Part shown: piece after piece, positions 36,719 through 45,503 of the stretch
Numbering within the stretch: position 1 is the stretch's first letter
Layout: each line of letters opens with the position of its first letter
Origin: an uncultured Pelagibacteraceae bacterium
Lineage (GTDB): Bacteria; Pseudomonadota; Alphaproteobacteria; Pelagibacterales; Pelagibacteraceae
Direction: 5' to 3'
Assembly: GCA_902604265.1 (NCBI GenBank)
Contig: CACKXX010000003.1
Coordinates: 1-49,317 of the forward strand
DNA length: 49,317 nt
The notes under the pieces: model-generated
What the model saw: only the letters and a program-made list of their open reading frames with translations
Database searches by the model: none
Told to the model about the DNA's origin: nothing
Program-made: the position numbers and the translations under genes

Positions 36719-38458
36719 ATGAGCAATTTAGAGATAATAAAAAGACTTTATGCTGACTATACAAAAAAATTTTTACCTAAAATATTATTATCTGTCTTTT
36801 TTTCTTTAATTGTTGCAGCTAGTACTGCATCTATTGCTTGGCTTTTAGATCCCGCAATAAAAAAAATTTTTATTGATAAAGATCAAACGCTAATATACGT
36901 AATTCCGCTTGCTATTATTTTGGCCTTTTCTCTTAAAGGTGTATCACTTTATTTCGCAAAAACAATTTTAATAAAAGTTGGTCAAGAAATTACAAAAATT
37001 ATTCAATTAAAAATTATGAAATCATTAATCAAAGCGGATAGTGAAGAGATAGATAAAAAACATTCAGGAAAATTTATTTCCCACTTAACATTTGATGTTG
37101 GAATGATTACTAAATTAGTTAGTAACGTGATATTAAATCTCACTAAAGATACTCTTACTCTTATAGGTTTGCTTGGAGTTATGTTTTATCAAAATTGGAG
37201 ATTGGCTATTTTCGCAATTATAATGATACCTTTGGCTTCAATTGCAGCAAGATCTCTAGGAAAAAGAATAGGAAAAGTGACAGTAGAAGCTGCCGATAGA
37301 ACTGGTGCATTAACATCTTATCTTCTAGAAATATTTAAAAACCATAAAATAATTAAAATTTTTCAAAAAGAACCTTATGAGTTTAAACGGACAGAACATT
37401 TTATTAATGAACTTAAAAATAAGGTAATAAAAATTGAAACGGTACTAGTAAGAGCTTCTCCAATTATGGAAACCTTAACAGGAATAATGATTGCAGGATT
37501 GATATTTTATTCAGGAAAACTAATTTTAAGAGAAGAATTAGATATTAATAATTTTTTTTCATTTTTGGCCGCTATGATGTTAGCGTACCAACCAGTTCGA
37601 TCTTTAGCTACGCTAAATATGGGATTAAACCAAGGTATTCAGTCAGCAAAAAGAGTTTTACCAATAATTGATTTTGAGAACAAAATTAAAGAAAAGGAAA
37701 ATCCTATAGATTTAAATCTTACAAAAGGAGAAATAAATTTTGAAAATGTAAATTTTAAATACAATATAAAAGAAAAAAAAGTTCTTAACTCTATTAGTTT
37801 AAATATTAATGGAGGAGAAATGACTTCTCTTGTTGGTCACAGTGGTGCTGGAAAATCTTCAATACTAAATTTAATTCCTAGATTTTATGATTGTGAAACT
37901 GGGGATATTAAAATAGACAACCAGTCAATTTATGACTTAAAAATTGACTCTTTAAGGTCAAGTATTTCTTTAGTTAATCAAGATGTAACTTTGTTTGATG
38001 ATACAATCAAAAATAATATTAGTTATGCAAAACTTGATGCGAGTGATAGCGATATTTTTGAAGCAGCAAAGCTTTCTTTTTGTGATGAGTTTATAAATAA
38101 ATTACCTGATAAATTTGACACGTTTATTGGTGAAAATGGATACAGACTGTCTGGGGGAGAAAAACAAAGACTTTCAATTGCAAGAGCAATGTTAAAAAAA
38201 AGTAAGATCATCTTGTTAGATGAAGCAACTTCATCTTTAGATGCAGAAACAGAAAATAAAATTCAAGAGGCTATAAATTTGCTAACTAAAGATAGAACAA
38301 CTTTAGTTATAGCTCATAGACTATCTACTATAATGAACTCAAAAAAAATATATGTTGTAGATGAAGGAAAGATTATTGCTCAAGGAACTCATCAAGAATT
38401 ATTACAGAAGTCAGAAATTTATAAAAACTTTTATGAAAAACAATTAAGAAAAGATTAA
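36719..38458 (+). CDS. msbA: Lipid A export ABC transporter, ATPase/permease (MsbA type)
   Basis: TM domain plus VGHSGAGKSSILNLIPRFYD, LSGGEKQRLSIARAMLKKSKIILLDEATSSLD; followed by waaA-lpxK. Confidence 0.9.
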   Translation: MSNLEIIKRLYADYTKKFLPKILLSVFFSLIVAASTASIAWLLDPAIKKIFIDKDQTLIYVIPLAIILAFSLKGVSLYFAKTILIKVGQEITKIIQLKIMKSLIKADSEEIDKKHSGKFISHLTFDVGMITKLVSNVILNLTKDTLTLIGLLGVMFYQNWRLAIFAIIMIPLASIAARSLGKRIGKVTVEAADRTGALTSYLLEIFKNHKIIKIFQKEPYEFKRTEHFINELKNKVIKIETVLVRASPIMETLTGIMIAGLIFYSGKLILREELDINNFFSFLAAMMLAYQPVRSLATLNMGLNQGIQSAKRVLPIIDFENKIKEKENPIDLNLTKGEINFENVNFKYNIKEKKVLNSISLNINGGEMTSLVGHSGAGKSSILNLIPRFYDCETGDIKIDNQSIYDLKIDSLRSSISLVNQDVTLFDDTIKNNISYAKLDASDSDIFEAAKLSFCDEFINKLPDKFDTFIGENGYRLSGGEKQRLSIARAMLKKSKIILLDEATSSLDAETENKIQEAINLLTKDRTTLVIAHRLSTIMNSKKIYVVDEGKIIAQGTHQELLQKSEIYKNFYEKQLRKD

Positions 38459-39702
38459 TGTTATATATTTATAGACTGGCAATAAATTTAATCTTTTTAA
38501 TATCACCAATAATAATAATTTATAGAATTTTCAAAAAAAAAGAAGATCCAAAAAGATTTTTTGAAAAAATTGGTAAATTTGACAAAAGCTCAAATAATAA
38601 TTTGATATGGTTTCATGGATCAAGTGTTGGTGAAATTTTAAGTGTTGTACCTTTAATCGAAAAACTTGAGAAAAAAGATAGAGTAAAAAAAATATTAATT
38701 ACTTCAAATACATTAAGTTCAGCAAAAATTATAAAAAAATTAAAATTAAAAAAAATCTTTCATCAATTTTTTCCACTAGATGCAAATTTTCTTGTAGAAA
38801 AATTTCTTAATCATTGGAAGCCAAAAGCAGTTTTTTTTATCGATTCTGAAATTTGGCCAAACATGGTATTAAGAATAAAAGAAAAAAATATTCCACTTGT
38901 TTTGTTAAATGCAAGAATTACAAAAAAATCTTTTCAAAAATGGAACTTTATTAATAATTTTTCTAAAAAAATATTTAATAAATTTGATTTATGTCTGAGT
39001 CAAAATAACACCACCAGTAATTATTTAAAAACCTTAGGAGCGAAAAATATTAAAAAAATTGGCAATTTAAAGTTTTCTGAAAGTAGTTCTGATTTAAAAG
39101 ATAGATCAAATTTTAAAATAAAAAAATCCTTAAGAAAAAAGAAAATTGTTTTTACTGCAATAAGTACACATAAAGGAGAGGAATTAATGTGTGCGAAAGT
39201 TCATGCTAATTTAAAAAAAAAATACAAAAATATAATTTCTATTATTATCCCAAGACATATTCATAGAGCGGAAGAAATTAAAGATGAATTAAATTTAATC
39301 GGTTTAAATGTTCATTTACATTCTTCAAATAAGCTAATTAAAAATGATACTGATATTTATCTTGTAGATACATTTGGTGAAACAAAATCATTTTTAAAAT
39401 TGTCTAAAATTGCTTTTATGGGAAAATCTATACACGGTTATGGAGGACAAAACCCAATAGAAGCCGCAAGATTAGGGAATAGAATTGTTCATGGTCCCAA
39501 TATTGAAAATTTTGTAGAAGTTTATCATTTCCTTAAAAAACACCGAATTTCAACAAAAATTAAGTCATATAAAGAGTTAGAAAAACTAGTTATTAAATTT
39601 AAAAGAAAAAAAAATTATTCTAATCAAATTATAAAAAAATTAGCTTATACAGGTAATCAAATTCTATTAAATAATGAAAAAGAAATTAATAAATATATTT
39701 AA
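38458..39702 (+). CDS. waaA: 3-deoxy-D-manno-octulosonic acid transferase
   Basis: IWFHGSSVGEILSVVPLIEKL, FFIDSEIWPNMVLRIKEKNIPLVLLNARIT, IIPRHIHRAEEI, YGGQNPIEAARLGNRIVHGPNIENF. Confidence 0.95.
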   Translation: MLYIYRLAINLIFLISPIIIIYRIFKKKEDPKRFFEKIGKFDKSSNNNLIWFHGSSVGEILSVVPLIEKLEKKDRVKKILITSNTLSSAKIIKKLKLKKIFHQFFPLDANFLVEKFLNHWKPKAVFFIDSEIWPNMVLRIKEKNIPLVLLNARITKKSFQKWNFINNFSKKIFNKFDLCLSQNNTTSNYLKTLGAKNIKKIGNLKFSESSSDLKDRSNFKIKKSLRKKKIVFTAISTHKGEELMCAKVHANLKKKYKNIISIIIPRHIHRAEEIKDELNLIGLNVHLHSSNKLIKNDTDIYLVDTFGETKSFLKLSKIAFMGKSIHGYGGQNPIEAARLGNRIVHGPNIENFVEVYHFLKKHRISTKIKSYKELEKLVIKFKRKKNYSNQIIKKLAYTGNQILLNNEKEINKYI

Positions 39703-39705
39703 TTT

Positions 39706-40632
39706 ATGAATTTCAAAAAACCAAAATTTTGGGATCATTCAGGCTTATCTTTTTGGTCAATAATATTATACCCTTTTTCTCTTTTATTTTTAGTTACTTC
39801 TTTAGTAATTAGACTTTTAAAAACTCAAAAAAAATTTCCTATACCAGTTATTTGTGTAGGAAATATTTATCTGGGAGGAACAGGAAAAACTCCCTTGGCT
39901 TTAGAAATATTTAAAATTGTTAAATCTTCTGGAAAAAATCCAGGTTTTATAAAAAAAGGTTATGATTATTTATACGATGAAATTCAAATGCTAGAAAAAA
40001 TTGGAAAAACTTATTTAAATAAAAATAGAAAGGAAGCTATTAGTGAACTGATTTCTCTTAAACATGATGTTGCAATTTTAGATGATGGATTTCAAGATTT
40101 TTCAATTAAAAAAGATTTTTCAATTTTATGCTTTAACTCAAATCAATTGATAGGAAATGGCTTTTTAATTCCATCAGGACCTTTGAGACAGACTCTTCAA
40201 TCAATTAAACAAGCTGAATGTGTTGTTATTAATGGAACTAAAAATTTAGAATTTGAGGATAAAATTAAAAAAATAAATAAAAATATAAAAATATTTTATT
40301 CAAAATATAAAATTAAAAATTTAGATAAATTTAAAAATAAAAAAGTTTTAGCTTTTGCCGGAATTGGAAATCCATCAAACTTTTTTGAATTATTAAAAAA
40401 AAACAATATAAATGTTAAGGAAACAATCTCATACCCAGACCATTATAATTATTCTGAAGAAGATTATGGTTTTCTAATTAAAAAAAAAGAACAAGACGTA
40501 TTGCTTGCTACAACTGAAAAAGACTATTACAGATTAAATGAAAAAATGAAGGAAAGTTTCGATTATGTTGATGTTGATTTGGAAATTGATAATAAAAATG
40601 AATTTATAAATTTAATTAATAGCAAATTATGA
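39706..40632 (+). CDS. lpxK: Tetraacyldisaccharide 4'-kinase
   Basis: PVICVGNIYLGGTGKTPLALEIF, VAILDDGFQDFSIKKDFSILCF, AFAGIGNPSNFFELL, YPDHYNYSEEDY, ATTEKDYYRL. Confidence 0.95.
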   Translation: MNFKKPKFWDHSGLSFWSIILYPFSLLFLVTSLVIRLLKTQKKFPIPVICVGNIYLGGTGKTPLALEIFKIVKSSGKNPGFIKKGYDYLYDEIQMLEKIGKTYLNKNRKEAISELISLKHDVAILDDGFQDFSIKKDFSILCFNSNQLIGNGFLIPSGPLRQTLQSIKQAECVVINGTKNLEFEDKIKKINKNIKIFYSKYKIKNLDKFKNKKVLAFAGIGNPSNFFELLKKNNINVKETISYPDHYNYSEEDYGFLIKKKEQDVLLATTEKDYYRLNEKMKESFDYVDVDLEIDNKNEFINLINSKL

Positions 40633-41489
40633 AAATTATAAAATATTTTTTTGAATTTGTATTTATTTATTTTTTTTTAATAATTTTTAAAATAATTGGA
40701 TACAAGAATGCTTCAAACTTAGGAGCATTAATTGGAAAAAACATTGGTCCATTATTTCGATCCAACTCTAAAATTCAAAGTAATTTAGAAAATTCTAATA
40801 TTGGAAGTTCTCAAGAAGATAGAAAATCTATAATAAATAATATGTGGGGTAATTATGGAAGAATACTATCTGAATATGTTTATTTAAAGCAATTTAGAAA
40901 AAACAATTTAAATCAATTTATTGAGATTGAAGGTTTAAACTATTTAAATGAAATTAAGAATAATAATAAACGGGTAGTATTTATATCTGGGCATTTTAAT
41001 AACTTTGAACTAATGGCAATGGAAATAGAAAAAGCAGGAATAAATTTGTGTGCGATTTATAGACCTCTTAATAATCCATTTTTAAATATTATTATGGAAA
41101 ACATTAGAAAAAACTATATATGCAAAAATCAAATAAAAAAAGGTAAGGGTGGCACTAGAGATTTACTTAATTTATTTAAAAAAAATTTTTCTGCAGCATT
41201 AATGATTGATCAAAGAGTAAGCGAGGGTGAAAATATAGACCTATTTAATAATTCTGCAAAAACTACAACCATACCTGCACAATTAGTAAAAAAATATGGT
41301 TGCGATATCATTCCCGTTTATATTGAAAGACTTAAAAACTATCATTTTAAATTATATTTTAATAAACCAATAAAATTTGATGATAATTTATCTATTCAAG
41401 AAATAACATTGGAGCTCAATAAAATATTAGAAAAAATGATTTTAAAAAATCCAGATCAGTGGATTTGGTCGCATGATCGTTGGAAATAA
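40629..41489 (+). CDS. Lipid A biosynthesis lauroyl/myristoyl acyltransferase (LpxL/HtrB family)
   Basis: MWGNYGRILSEYVYL, VVFISGHFNNFELMAMEIEKAGINLCAIYRPLNNP, LMIDQRVSEGENIDLFN, NPDQWIWSHDRWK. Confidence 0.93.
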   Translation: MKIIKYFFEFVFIYFFLIIFKIIGYKNASNLGALIGKNIGPLFRSNSKIQSNLENSNIGSSQEDRKSIINNMWGNYGRILSEYVYLKQFRKNNLNQFIEIEGLNYLNEIKNNNKRVVFISGHFNNFELMAMEIEKAGINLCAIYRPLNNPFLNIIMENIRKNYICKNQIKKGKGGTRDLLNLFKKNFSAALMIDQRVSEGENIDLFNNSAKTTTIPAQLVKKYGCDIIPVYIERLKNYHFKLYFNKPIKFDDNLSIQEITLELNKILEKMILKNPDQWIWSHDRWK

Positions 41490-41490
41490 A

Positions 41491-41691
41491 TCAACTTTCT
41501 TTGGTTAATTTTTCTCTTTTTTGCGAAGCCTCAATGTAAGAAAAGTAAGGCTCTTGAAGTTCAACATTCCAATAATTTAAATTATCAAGAAATATTTTCT
41601 TTCCAGAAACTGCGCAGATAACATGGTCACCTTCTTCAAGAATCTCAAAATTATTAGGTAAATATTTTATTCTGGCTAATTTATTTTTCAT
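41491..41691 (-). CDS. DUF2093-like small protein
   Basis: 66 aa; ARIKYLPNNFEILEEGDHVICAVSGKKIFLDNLNYWNVELQEPYFSYIEASQK. Confidence 0.8.
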   Translation of the reverse strand: MKNKLARIKYLPNNFEILEEGDHVICAVSGKKIFLDNLNYWNVELQEPYFSYIEASQKREKLTKES

Positions 41692-41712
41692 TATATAGAA
41701 ACATATTTATAT

Positions 41713-42978
41713 ATGATTATTTGCGTTATAGGAAGTGGAGGCAGAGAACACGCTATATGTAAAATGATTTCTCTATCTCCTAAAGTAAGTAAATTATATT
41801 GCATACCAGGTAATGCAGGGACTCAACAATTAGCTGAAAATATAAATTTAAATATTGATAATTTTGAAAAAATTTTGAAATTTTTAAAGGACTCAAAAGT
41901 TGATTTAGTTATAATTGGTCCAGAAAAACCATTGGTTAATGGTATTGTTGATTATCTTGAAAATAATAATATTAAAGTTTTTGGACCTAAAAAAATATCT
42001 TCACAATTAGAGGGCTCAAAAACTTTCACAAAAAATATTTGTAAAAAATACAATATACCAACTGCTAATTTTGGTATATTTGAAAAAAAAGAGAATACTT
42101 TAAATTTTTTAAAAAATTCAAAATTTCCAATTGTTATTAAAGCAGATGGTTTAGCTGCAGGCAAAGGAGTTTATATATCAAAAAATTTTTCAGAGGCAAC
42201 AGAAGCAGTTAATGAAATTTTTGATGGAAAATTTGGAAAAGCAGAAAAAATATTAGTAGAAGAATTTTTAAATGGTGAAGAAATGAGCTTCTTTATTATT
42301 TGTGACGGTAAAAATTTTAAATTATTTAAAACTGCACAAGATCATAAGAGGGTTAATGAGGGAGATGAGGGGAAAAATACTGGAGGAATGGGTGCTTATA
42401 GTCCTTCAGGATTAATAAATAAAAATTTAGAAAACAAAATTATAGAAAAAATAATTTTACCAACTTTAAAAGCAATAGAGGAAATGGGTGAAAAGTATAA
42501 AGGATTTCTTTATGCTGGTTTAATGATATTAGATAACGAGCCATTCTTGATTGAATATAATGTAAGAATGGGAGACCCTGAGTGTCAAACGATTTTACCT
42601 CTTTTGAAAACTGACTTGATTGATATTTTTAATGCATGCTGTGATCAAAATTTAGAAAATTTAAATATAAAGTGGAGAGAAGAAAAAAGTTTATGTATCG
42701 TCTTGTGTTCTAAAGGTTACCCTGAAAATTTTATAAACAATGTTAAGATAGATAATTTAAATAATTTAGAATTAAGTAGTAATGATTTTATTTTTCACGC
42801 AGGAACAAAAGAAGAAAAAAATGAAATATTATCAAATGGAGGAAGAGTTTTAAACTTCGTTTCTCTCTCAAGTTCATTTAAAGTTTCTAGAAAAAGAGCA
42901 ATAAAACTAATAAATCAATTGAACTGGAAAAATGGTTTTTTTAGAAAAGATATTGGTTTTAGAATAATAGATAAATGA
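41713..42978 (+). CDS. purD: Phosphoribosylamine-glycine ligase
   Basis: IGSGGREHAICKMI, GPEKPLVNGIVDYL, VIKADGLAAGKGVYI, QDHKRVNEGDEGKNTGGMGAYSPS, NVRMGDPECQTILPLL. Confidence 0.97.
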   Translation: MIICVIGSGGREHAICKMISLSPKVSKLYCIPGNAGTQQLAENINLNIDNFEKILKFLKDSKVDLVIIGPEKPLVNGIVDYLENNNIKVFGPKKISSQLEGSKTFTKNICKKYNIPTANFGIFEKKENTLNFLKNSKFPIVIKADGLAAGKGVYISKNFSEATEAVNEIFDGKFGKAEKILVEEFLNGEEMSFFIICDGKNFKLFKTAQDHKRVNEGDEGKNTGGMGAYSPSGLINKNLENKIIEKIILPTLKAIEEMGEKYKGFLYAGLMILDNEPFLIEYNVRMGDPECQTILPLLKTDLIDIFNACCDQNLENLNIKWREEKSLCIVLCSKGYPENFINNVKIDNLNNLELSSNDFIFHAGTKEEKNEILSNGGRVLNFVSLSSSFKVSRKRAIKLINQLNWKNGFFRKDIGFRIIDK

Positions 42979-43544
42979 GAATTATAGGCGGATCTTTCAA
43001 GGGTATTAAAATTTTTGAAGCTTTTGACAAAAATACTAGACCTCTTAGAGATTTAGTTAAAGAATCTATTTTGAATATCCTTGAATATTCAAAAGATTCA
43101 AAAATAAATTTTAATAATTCATTAATTCTTGATTTGTTTTCGGGGACTGGTTCTTTTGGTTTGGAGTGTATTTCCAGAGGCGCTGCAAAAGTTTATTTTT
43201 TTGAAAATTACAATCAATCAATAGAAATTTTAAATAAAAACATAAAAAAATTAAAATGTGAAAATAAAGCAAGTGTTTTTAATCAAAATGCGTTTAATTT
43301 TTTTGAAAATAAAGAATTAAAGAATAAAAAATTAGACTTAATCTTCTTAGATCCACCTTATAAAGAGGAAAATATAAAAGTAATTTTAGAAAATATAGCT
43401 AAATTAAAATTATTAAAAAAAAGCGGTTTAATTGTATTGCATCGTCATAAAAAAACAAAAGATGATTTTGGAAAAAATTATACTATTAATAGATCTGCTA
43501 AATACGGAATTTCAAAAATAATATTTTTAAAATTAATTAATTAA
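42975..43544 (+). CDS. rsmD: 16S rRNA (guanine(966)-N(2))-methyltransferase
   Basis: MRIIGGSFKGIKI, TRPLRDLVKESILNIL, LDLFSGTGSFGLECISRGAAKVYFFE, LIFLDPPYKE. Confidence 0.95.
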   Translation: MRIIGGSFKGIKIFEAFDKNTRPLRDLVKESILNILEYSKDSKINFNNSLILDLFSGTGSFGLECISRGAAKVYFFENYNQSIEILNKNIKKLKCENKASVFNQNAFNFFENKELKNKKLDLIFLDPPYKEENIKVILENIAKLKLLKKSGLIVLHRHKKTKDDFGKNYTINRSAKYGISKIIFLKLIN

Positions 43545-44687
43545 TATATTTTTAGTTTCTTTTTTTACTAACTCAACAGATGGTTGATCAAATGGATTTA
43601 CTTTTAAAGCTCTGCCAAGCAAAATTGTTTCCAATATAAAGAAGCAAAATAATTCTCCGAGAACTTCTTCATTTCTTTTCTTTATTTCAAAAGATCTGAA
43701 AGGTAATTTTTTTCTATAAAAAACTTTTTCAGTTGCGTTTTTTTGAGCGTTAATAATTTTTGAGAAAGATTTATTCCTAAGATAATTTTGACTCACATTT
43801 AACCATTTATTATTTATTTTGTCAGACTTTAAGTCTAAAGCTTTAAAAAAAGTAAAAAAATTATTTTTTGGCCCATCTAAATACAGTTGTAACATGCTAT
43901 GATTATCTGCTGGCATAGAAGATATAATCGGTAGAATACCTTTGGACTTTTTCCCTAAACTTTCTGCAACTAGTTGTTGATACCATTTAAATAAATTTTC
44001 TGAATTTTTGTCGTAGTTCAAAATTATTGAATTGAATTTTTTTTCTTTTACAAACTTTAAGATTGCACTAACATTTTTAATTAATTCATTTAAAAAATTA
44101 TTATTATTTATTAAATAATTAAATCTTTTAAATTTTCTTTCATTTAAACCCATAACTTCAGCGGGCAACATTCCTACTTCAGATAAAACTGAATATCGTC
44201 CACCAATATAATTTTTATGTTCTATAATTTCAGCTTTTAAAATATAAGCAAGATTGCTTAGATAACTTTTTTTATTTTCTGTAATAAAGATATTTTTATT
44301 ATCTTTGATTAACAAGTTTGAGTTAGCAATTGTTTCAAGAGTATTGCCAGATTTTGATATAATTATATTTGTTGCTTTTATTTTTTTTTCTTTATCTTTT
44401 ATTTTTGAATTTAAATTATTAATAAATATAAATTTTTTTTTTACCTTATGATTTAAAAATTGATAAATAGTTTCAGCGCCTAAGGTTGACCCTCCCATTC
44501 CAATTAATCTAAAATTTTTATCTTTACTAATTTTTTGAATTTGTTTTTTTGAATAACTGTATTTGTAACTATTTTTTAAAGATTCTAGTAGTTTAATTTT
44601 TTTAAACCATATTTCTTTTTTAAAATTTTTTATTTTTTTAATTTTTTTAATATTAAAATTCTTAAATTTAATATTATAGGTTAGCAT
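43533..44687 (-). CDS. pgi: Glucose-6-phosphate isomerase (short form, 384 aa)
   Basis: GMGGSTLGAETIYQFL, IISKSGNTLETIAN, GGRYSVLSEVGMLPAEVMG, PADNHSMLQLYLDGPKNNFFTFF, NPFDQPSVELVK. Confidence 0.9.
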   Translation of the reverse strand: MLTYNIKFKNFNIKKIKKIKNFKKEIWFKKIKLLESLKNSYKYSYSKKQIQKISKDKNFRLIGMGGSTLGAETIYQFLNHKVKKKFIFINNLNSKIKDKEKKIKATNIIISKSGNTLETIANSNLLIKDNKNIFITENKKSYLSNLAYILKAEIIEHKNYIGGRYSVLSEVGMLPAEVMGLNERKFKRFNYLINNNNFLNELIKNVSAILKFVKEKKFNSIILNYDKNSENLFKWYQQLVAESLGKKSKGILPIISSMPADNHSMLQLYLDGPKNNFFTFFKALDLKSDKINNKWLNVSQNYLRNKSFSKIINAQKNATEKVFYRKKLPFRSFEIKKRNEEVLGELFCFFILETILLGRALKVNPFDQPSVELVKKETKNILIN

Positions 44688-44689
44688 AT

Positions 44690-45007
44690 TTAATTGCTTA
44701 TTTTTTCAATTATCGATTCTTCTAAATTATTATTTTTTTGTTCATTGGAAGTAGAATTTGTTTTATTTTTTTTTAGAAGAATTTCTATATCTCCAGCTTC
44801 ATTATTTTCTGTGTAAGAATTTTCTTCACTAATTGGTACTGGTAATTCATTGTAATCTGGGGGCTTTGTTAGGGGATTTTTTTTTTCAATTAAAAATTCA
44901 TCACTAGTATCTGACCTTTTTTTGCCTTGTAAAGCATCTTTGGCACCAGTACATCCACTCAAAATTATCAGGGTAATTAAAAATAATAAAAAATTTTTAG
45001 TTTTCAT
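44690..45007 (-). CDS. Lipoprotein, DUF3035-like
   Basis: Lipobox LSGC after a hydrophobic leader; SDEFLIEKKNPLTKPPDYNELPVP. Confidence 0.8.
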   Translation of the reverse strand: MKTKNFLLFLITLIILSGCTGAKDALQGKKRSDTSDEFLIEKKNPLTKPPDYNELPVPISEENSYTENNEAGDIEILLKKNKTNSTSNEQKNNNLEESIIEKISN

Positions 45008-45491
45008 GATTTCTTTTATAGATCAATAATTCAGCAAAAATAAGACAAATAATTCCAAAAGATATAAATATATCAGCAACATTAAAAATAAACCAATGAA
45101 AATTTTTAAAACTAATATCTATAAAGTCCAGAACTGCAGAATAATAAATTCGGTCAAATAGATTACCTAAAGACCCTCCTAATACAATTAAGAAAAAATA
45201 TGCCCTTATATCTTTTAACTTTATAATCAAATATACAATTAATAAATTAATAAAAATTATAAAAATAGTTATTAGATTATATATTTCAGATTGATCAAAT
45301 GAAAGTAGACCAAAAGCTATACCACTGTTCCAGACCAAAACTAAATTTATGTAAGAGTTAATATTTATATTTACATTTCCAAAATTTTCTAGAATAGATA
45401 AAATGTAAAGTTTTGAAATTCTATCTGCTAAAAAAATAAAAAAAACTGTTACAAAGTATAAGATAATTTTTTTTGAAAAAAATTTATTCAT
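44997..45491 (-). CDS. lspA: Lipoprotein signal peptidase (signal peptidase II)
   Basis: LADRISKLYIL, LVLVWNSGIAFGLLSF, GGSLGNLFDRIYYSAVLDFIDI, WFIFNVADIFISFGI. Confidence 0.96.
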   Translation of the reverse strand: MNKFFSKKIILYFVTVFFIFLADRISKLYILSILENFGNVNININSYINLVLVWNSGIAFGLLSFDQSEIYNLITIFIIFINLLIVYLIIKLKDIRAYFFLIVLGGSLGNLFDRIYYSAVLDFIDISFKNFHWFIFNVADIFISFGIICLIFAELLIYKRNHEN

Positions 45492-45503
45492 AAATTATTT
45501 AAA

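Noticed and set aside
36719-41489. msbA-waaA-lpxK-lpxL block considered as a novel envelope island
   Set aside because: This is a standard lipid A/Kdo assembly arrangement in alphaproteobacteria.
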